Made by a program: the position numbers and the translations under genes. From Isoetes taiwanensis (lineage: Eukaryota > Streptophyta > Lycopodiopsida > Isoetales > Isoetaceae): 64,000 nucleotides of DNA. The stretch covers positions 306,001 through 370,000 of the forward strand of contig JAJEKV010000185.1 of NCBI GenBank assembly GCA_021234155.1. The letters are read 5' to 3'. Below, in pieces: positions 58,397 to 64,000 of the stretch (position 1 is the stretch's first letter; each line of letters begins with the position of its first letter). The notes under the pieces are model-generated. The model had not been told where the DNA came from. It did no database searches and was given only the letters and a program-made list of their open reading frames with translations.

Positions 58397-60376
58397 CATA
58401 TGGAAAGACGTGCAAATACAATAAATATTCATCAAGATCTTGGTGAATATCTTGGTGAGATTCACCCAATCCTATGAGAGCGCAATGCTAACCGAGATTC
58501 AACAGTGAATGAAAAATATTCAGAATGACATACAATGTCTTCACCACTACTCTTTCCAGTTCAAGGTTTCTGCATGTAGCTCTTTGTGAGCTTATTGAAC
58601 TAAGAGCAGTTATAGAAGCTCAGAATTACGTCCTTCAAGAAGGCAGATAGATATAAGTATCCTAGAATATGGTCCAATAGCGAACATGAAGTAAAAAATA
58701 TGCAAACGATCCAAGCACAAACTTTGGAGCCTTGCAAACCTTTTGGGAAGGGAAAGATTCTAGAGCATTCTAAGTAAGGCATTCTAGATCATTCTATTCA
58801 TTCTAGATCATGGTCCATTGTTGGTAACCTTCAGTTAACATACTACTTTCTTAACTGATTTCCTATTGTTATAATGATTATCTTTTAACTGTAATAATGT
58901 TGTATCTTACCAAACAAACGTGCCTCCAACAGCTTGTAACGGTTAGTTAAATGGTCATCTTCTATACATGTTATTTCAAAAGTTTTCTATTATAACAAAT
59001 TAGCCAGAATATAAGTCCCCAAATAAATAAACAATAATGTTAACAATGAATGCATTTGCCCTCAAAAGAAAAGAACCACTTTTGCATGTAACAAATGAGA
59101 AATAGTTCTCACCTTACATGCTACATGTGCTCCTTGTTTGCTATGGTGGTCCCAATAAGGCACATGGTTGCTTCTCCACTCTTCAAGACTTTTAAATCTG
59201 TAGCCTGTAAAAAGAGAAGTCAAAATCATGTACATGTAAGCACATCCATGTGTTGTAAAATGAAGGTATAGGCTCAGATAGCCTGTGACCTTTACTATGA
59301 GAAGCAATCAATACATGGCGTAGAACCGTATACACGTTTACTGCAAGACATCACTCATACCAGTGTAGAACTTAAAGGCAACAACCTAAACAATAATTGA
59401 ACGTCTACCTCTTGCCCACTTGGTGTAGTCGAGATGAAGGTGAGAACCGTGATCTAAATGTAGTGAGGCATCGAATGTGATGCACAGATTTCAATGGGGT
59501 AAAGATCAAGTAAAAAATCAAAGCCTAAAACTGTAAATACTTACTCCTCCTGCACGTATTTTGAAGAGAGCTTTCTAAAGTAAAAAAAGGAAATGCAGCC
59601 ATCTGGCATTGGTAAAGACCATGCAACCGCCTGAGGACATCTGACGTTTGATAAAGTTCAAATACATGATGATGCAAATTCGAAAGAAACCCAAATTGCC
59701 TACCTTTTGAAGCAACATTTTTTCCTTTGCAAATAAATAACGGAGTTCCAGGTTTTACGTGTGCCTTTGGGTAGGACGTCAAAGTCACCATCCATGATCA
59801 TATATCAGAAACGTGAGATATAAATTTCAAACTTCGAGTCACAGTGAAGCAAATCCAGTGGCAGCGAAGCAGATCCACAGGAGACACAAAAAGAAGAGAA
59901 ATAGAATTCTTTCCCACCCCATGGCAGAGCGAAAGCTTGTGATGGATTATAACCTAGGCCAGATGATCGGCACCATGGTAGAGTGTCAATATTGAAGCCC
60001 TGGATCCAAAGACATATGAACCGAACATCCAAGAATGGAAATGGAAACAAAGAGCAGAACAAACAAAAAAATAGGATGCGCACCATACCTGTCAAACAAT
60101 AAAGAATTATTAAGAAGCCTTGCATATGCTTCATAAAGCCCTCGGACGCCACAAAGTCTCTTCGCCCAGCTAATCATACTGCTCGATAAATTTCTAAGCC
60201 GGTCAAAGTTTCTGATAATGGCATGTAATAATGCCAAACACCCTATGAACATGTCTTCCATCCGACATGCAATGCCTCGATGCCAGAAAGGAAATAATCC
60301 ATCAAAAGCAATTGATTTTTTGTAATCAGAAATATTTTCCGATGTGACAAATCCCCACAACCTTAGACAAAGAAGC
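58397..60376 (-). CDS. Unrecognised multi-exon gene or relic (candidate exons)
   Basis: Three minus-strand blocks look like exons with consensus borders. 60089-60376 (288 nt) lies between a TTTTTTTTTCAG acceptor and an ACAG/GTATGG donor and encodes RLWGFVTSENISDYKKSIAF, FPFWHRGIACRMEDMFIGCL and AKRLCGVRGLYEAYARLLNN. 59113-59204 (92 nt) encodes YRFKSLEEWRSNHVPYWDHH. 58397-58471 (75 nt) encodes LGESHQDIHQDLDEYLLYLH. A further block ends at a GTAAGT donor near 59545, and another near 59700-59790 reads HVKPGTPLFICKGKNVASK. The blocks do not all join in phase, so exons are missing or the gene is broken. I do not recognise the family. The first coding exons should lie beyond 60376, where a LINE on the opposite strand occupies 60680-62272. 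Confidence 0.4.
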
Positions 60377-60679
60377 CTGAAAAAAAAATCCAAAAAGTTT
60401 CCCACTTGTCAGAAAAACCAAATCTAAACAATAGGATAATGAAATTCTCTATGGAAAACAATTTAGAGCAATAATATATGGTGCTATTAGCTAGAAAGTT
60501 TGTAGAGTTTTAGGAATAACAGCCTATTATGAGATCTCTATGGACAATAATTTAAGCAATATATATATTTTCTAAACTAAGATGAGCAAAACTTGTGACA
60601 GTTATTTAGTCCAAATCAACTAATAATCATAGAAATATATAAGCGGGAATATGTATAAAACATAATATACACATATATA
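60377..60679. other. Non-coding, shares a short repeat with 48190-48240
   Basis: About 40 bp at 60475-60515 (GCTATTAGCTAGAAAGT...AGAGTTTTAGGA) matches 48195-48240, where a Helitron end interrupts the repeat. No gene is recognised; it could be intron of the gene above. Confidence 0.45.
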
Positions 60680-62272
60680 AAGTTGTGGGAGAGATTAAGA
60701 CGGTTGGGCATCCCTATGGACTTGCAAAGTGCAGTGCACAGGCTGTATGAGACTTCCTCGAGCCGCCGACGCCAACATGACAACCTGTCAACAATAATAT
60801 TGGGGTTCAAGAGGGATGCGTGCTCTCACCAACATTTTTTGGCCTCTATATTGACCAATTGGAAGGGTGGCTTACTGAACACATGGGTGACGGAGCTCAA
60901 CTTGTGCACCAAATTATTAAGTAGCTTATATATGCCAATGATGTCGACCCCATACCGCAGAAGACATGCTGCAAAATTTTGCATGCCTTTTAGATACTTT
61001 CTGCCAAGCCACGGGAATGGGGGTCAATTTGGTCAAGACTAAGGTATTGCTTGTCTCATCTTCGCGGCATCCGAGGCTTCCCTCCTTTACTTATTAGGGG
61101 CAAAATGTGGAGGTAGCACCCACCTGGGCATAGAGATCTCCATTACCACATACTGGGACACTTCCTACCAATTATACAACAAGTTGGATGGCACTGTATG
61201 CAATACAGAACAACAGCCACAAGGCAGAGCTATATGAGGGGGCTCAAATGTCACACTTATTCAGGATCTTAGTAGAACCCATTCTTCTGTACGAGATCAA
61301 AGTCTGGGGACCGATCATATCCTGCCCACCTGGAATGAACTCAAGTAGATATAGAAGGCCTTTCTAGCTCAGGCACTTGGGGTTAAATCCATAGTCCCCT
61401 ACCAGATCCTTCTGCAAGAGACATGTTTCTTACCTTTACAGTGGGCAGAACTCGACCACCACATTATTAACTTCCAAAAGGTAGCTGGTATGGGCAATGA
61501 TCATCTCCCCAACCTGACTTATACAGTGGACATGGGCCTGCAGGGCCTCAAAGCTTGTTGGAAGGAGAAGCGAACTCAGTGGTTCTCCAGATGGAATGTG
61601 CAAGAGCACATGTGCATACAGGTGGAAACTGAAGAGGATCGCCATAACGTACGATAATACCTCAATGATTGCTTCATCAGCAAGCTTCGGCATACTAGCA
61701 CTCTGGGACAGGTTAAGACATCACACTACCAGCTCCAGGTCAACCCAATGCGTACATGGTATCCACAATGCTACTTGCGTACACATTTGTCATTGAAAAA
61801 GCACATGTTGATAGCGTCAATCCACACAGCTGTAGATGACCTGCGAATTGAGACATGCAGACGAGCTTGAGAGGTGTGTGAGAATAGACTCTGTCAGTGT
61901 TGTCAATAGGGTACCATTGAAGATGAATGCCACACACTGCAGCAATGTCCAACATTCAATCACATCCAAGCCCGCTATTGATTCTGCCTGACCAACTGCT
62001 TCCATGCGCTGCTGGACACAACCTGAGTGGGTTTGTTAGGACCTTTTCTCTAGGAGATCATGGCTGCATGCACTCAGTTATGTCCTCAAACACGACACGG
62101 AGATTAAAATATACCAGAATGTATCATTGTACAATCTCTCAGCATATCTATTACTACAAAGATTTTTTCTTTGAAGACCCTTCCGGGGGGGATCTTAATC
62201 TTAGCAATAATATACTTGTTGTGTTATTTATTTGAATCCCATAGGCCAACTGGTCTCCGAGGACGATAATGT
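60680..62272 (+). mobile_element. LINE, 5'-truncated, RT to 3' end
   Basis: The plus strand starts in the reverse transcriptase (LWERLRRLGIPMDLQSAVHR; QEGCVLSPTFFGLYIDQLE; a decayed YADD box near 60940; VNLVKTKVLLVSSSRHP). It continues through ALGVKSIVPYQILLQETCFL, FQKVAGMGNDHLPNLTYTVD, WKEKRTQWFSRWNVQEHMCI and a zinc-knuckle (RLCQCC...GTIEDECHTLQQCPTF) to a 3' UTR with hairpin (about 62163-62192) and box (ATCCCATAGGCCAACTGGTC, GAGGACGATAA). Many frameshifts. It is the same family as 2640-5245. Confidence 0.9.
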
Positions 62273-62890
62273 GTTTATGACTACAAATAACATAGTTGGG
62301 CAAGAAAAATGATAGATAGATACGATGGTGCTTACCATGCAATAAATACCTTGCGGGTATGTAATAAGATATTAGAAGCAACTTGAAAGGTTACCAAATT
62401 TGGTTAAATAATGATCTAACTCCAAAGCAACAAGAAGGAAAGAAGCGTCTTCTAGAAGAAGTTAAGAAGCTAAAAGTAGAAGGAAAAACAACACTTCTGA
62501 GAGGAAATAGAGTGGTGGTATGTCCACATCAAGGGAACTAGGACTAGGAATTTGCGACCCCCAAATTTATGGTATGGAATATACATGGTTTAACGCAATA
62601 AAAAATTCTTGGTAATAGGCTTGCACACTATGACATTCTTTGCTTCATCAATAAATAGAGCACTGAATATTCCTGATTTTATAAATACAGATACTGTTTG
62701 AAATGAAAAAAGAAATAAGGCTAGAGACTGGGGAAGCAAGCATTCTATGCGAAGGCTAAAATTGCAAGATATGTCAGCTTAGGTAGGAACAGAAACTATA
62801 ATTAATACTTATGGCTCTATCTAAATGGAAATGAGACCCTTTCATTGCACTAGCTTGAATTGCATCTATTGCGTGATAACCACCAACAAA
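62273..62890. other. No gene recognised
   Basis: AT-rich sequence between two LINE copies. Part of it may be the decayed 5' end of the LINE that follows. Confidence 0.4.
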
Positions 62891-63589
62891 TATCTCTAGT
62901 ACTGTGAAGAACTCTCTGCAATAGATCTTCTCATGCATATTGCTGATAGTGGAATTCCAGTCACAAGGATCGATGTTATTGTTGGAGATCTAAATGGTAG
63001 GGTAGGAAACTTGCAAGCAACTAGTTTCTCTGATGGCAACAATGCGCTCTGGCTTGAAGAAGAGGATACGGAAGCTTTGGGGAATAGACTTTCTGCTGAT
63101 ACATATATTTTGCTGATACATAAGTCAATTTAATGGGCAGCTTTATAGTTGGCATGATTATCTATAATGGTATGTTTATTTATAATGCACCTGGCAATTT
63201 TATGATTAGATGGTGAAAGTGCAATAGAGAGAAATAGATGGTATGCATCTCATACAAGAGTTTAAATTCATTGATGGGTCATCATACTCTGATCATGCTC
63301 CCTTATATATGCAAGTACAGTTTTAGGTTCAAACTAAATAGCACATATGAACTTAGATGGGTGCCATGTATAAACACGAGCTATGTGCTCGCAAAGAACT
63401 ATGAAAGCGCACAAGCCAACGCTCTTACTAGTGTTCATTGGGTACAAGACCCTGCAAACTAAAGCAAACATGTTGTCAATGTAATTATGGAAGTGGTTGC
63501 AAATGTCTTTAGCAAGACAAAGGGTCACAGATGTAGATCTTGTAACCCATGGTATGATGAGGAATGTCGTCAAGCAAAAGCACACCACA

Positions 63590-63620
<31 letters not shown>

Positions 63621-64000
63621 AGAAGGATGCAAGAACATACTTTAGAAACTTAGTAAAGAGAAAAATCCGGCTTGACCCAAAGCTTCGCATGCAAAGATGT
63701 TTGAAGATATAAATTCCAAGAGATTTTGGATGAAAGCAAAAAGGTGCCATTGTCAAGTTGAGTGCTTTCCAAAGGCTGAATTGCTGAATTTTGTTGCTAA
63801 GTTTTATGATATCCCAAGTAATGTACCAATGCCACCAGCTAGGGATGGAGATATCCCGATTTTTTATGTACATGATGTACAGGAATCGCTCCAAATAATG
63901 CATAATGGTAAAGCTCCAGATCATGAAGGCTTAATAGCCAAATTGCTCAAGTGGGGTGGAATAGTACTGTAAAAGAAGCTTGATTTGGCACTGGTTTCTG
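62891..64000 (+). mobile_element. LINE, endonuclease and start of RT, runs off the window
   Basis: The AP-endonuclease domain is recognisable: ELSAIDLLMHIADSGIPVTR, then DVIVGDLNGRVGN (the GDxN box) and, in another frame near 63270-63330, DGSSYSDHAPLYMQVQF (the SDH box). The linker follows (NPWYDEECRQAKAHH; DINSKRFWMKAK) and then DVQESLQIMHNGKAPDHEGL, the start of the RT region. Frameshifts and stops show it is dead. A GATAA microsatellite at about 63595-63622 interrupts the linker. The C-terminal half should lie beyond 64000. Confidence 0.85.

Noticed and set aside
59805-60152. Minus-strand frame of 115 codons rich in Phe and Leu
   Set aside because: It mainly covers putative intron beside the candidate exon 60089-60376; low complexity, no motif.
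1-64000. CRISPR arrays, bacterial operons, rRNA or tRNA genes
   Set aside because: The tandem repeats lack the regular repeat-spacer form. No cloverleaf with A and B boxes was recognised; the GTTCGAATC at 14663 lies inside the Helitron and has no tRNA context.

Overview
This is plant nuclear DNA. The window is AT-rich and gene-poor, its introns have GT-AG borders, and it carries plant-specific families: PLS-type pentatricopeptide repeats, LRR receptor-type repeats, a seed-maturation (SMP/LEA D-34) protein and an EDA2-like S28 serine protease. It is crowded with LINEs, Helitron, MULE, PIF/Harbinger-like and CACTA remnants and an LTR-retrotransposon array. LINEs whose proteins end in a CxxC...VEDExH zinc-knuckle and whose copies end in short pentamer microsatellites suggest a seed-free vascular plant such as a fern. 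That assignment is inference from style, not proof.

Only two genes look intact. The first (29276-33004, +) is a 13-exon S28 serine carboxypeptidase-like gene. I could join all 13 exons in frame with GT-AG borders into 482 residues with the Ser/Asp/His triad. The second (43203-44798, -) is a 3-exon seed maturation protein of about 298 residues. A third, unrecognised multi-exon gene or relic lies at about 58397-60376 (-). The rest of the coding signal is debris: a PPR fragment fused to LRR sequence (30-758, -), an O-fucosyltransferase fragment (10691-11110), an LRR fragment (12815-13376), an unidentified broken reading frame (33485-34204), an FCP1-type phosphatase-like fragment (34744-35328) and a PPR relic (49330-49870, -).

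Layout. 0-6.5 kb: PPR-LRR chimera, a 5'-truncated LINE, then two adjacent foldback elements. 6.5-8 kb: tandem repeats and a Helitron/PIF1-type helicase tail bounded by inverted repeats. 8-14 kb: mostly non-coding, with the O-fucosyltransferase and LRR fragments. 14.1-17.3 kb: a nest of a duplicated segment with a small complete Helitron exactly at the duplication junction, a helicase remnant, and a MULE with 98-bp TIRs and a 9-bp target duplication. 17.5-29 kb: LINE 3' ends, duplicated low-copy repeats, a purine-rich hexanucleotide microsatellite and a CACTA terminus. 29-36.5 kb: the S28 gene, two broken reading frames and a LINE tail. 36.5-47 kb: AT-rich DNA, a 1.34-kb TIR element, the SMP gene and a PIF/Harbinger-like element beside it. 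47-50.5 kb: two Helitron 3' ends, a LINE tail and the PPR relic. 50.5-58.1 kb: a tandem array of one non-autonomous LTR retrotransposon (LTR-int-LTR-int-LTR-int-LTR) flanked by one 5-bp target duplication, with a small TIR element in two of the three internal domains. 58-64 kb: the unrecognised gene and two more LINE copies.

The genes do not form a pathway. What stands out is the structural history of nested and recombined transposons. I did not find a convincing new enzymatic or defence system.
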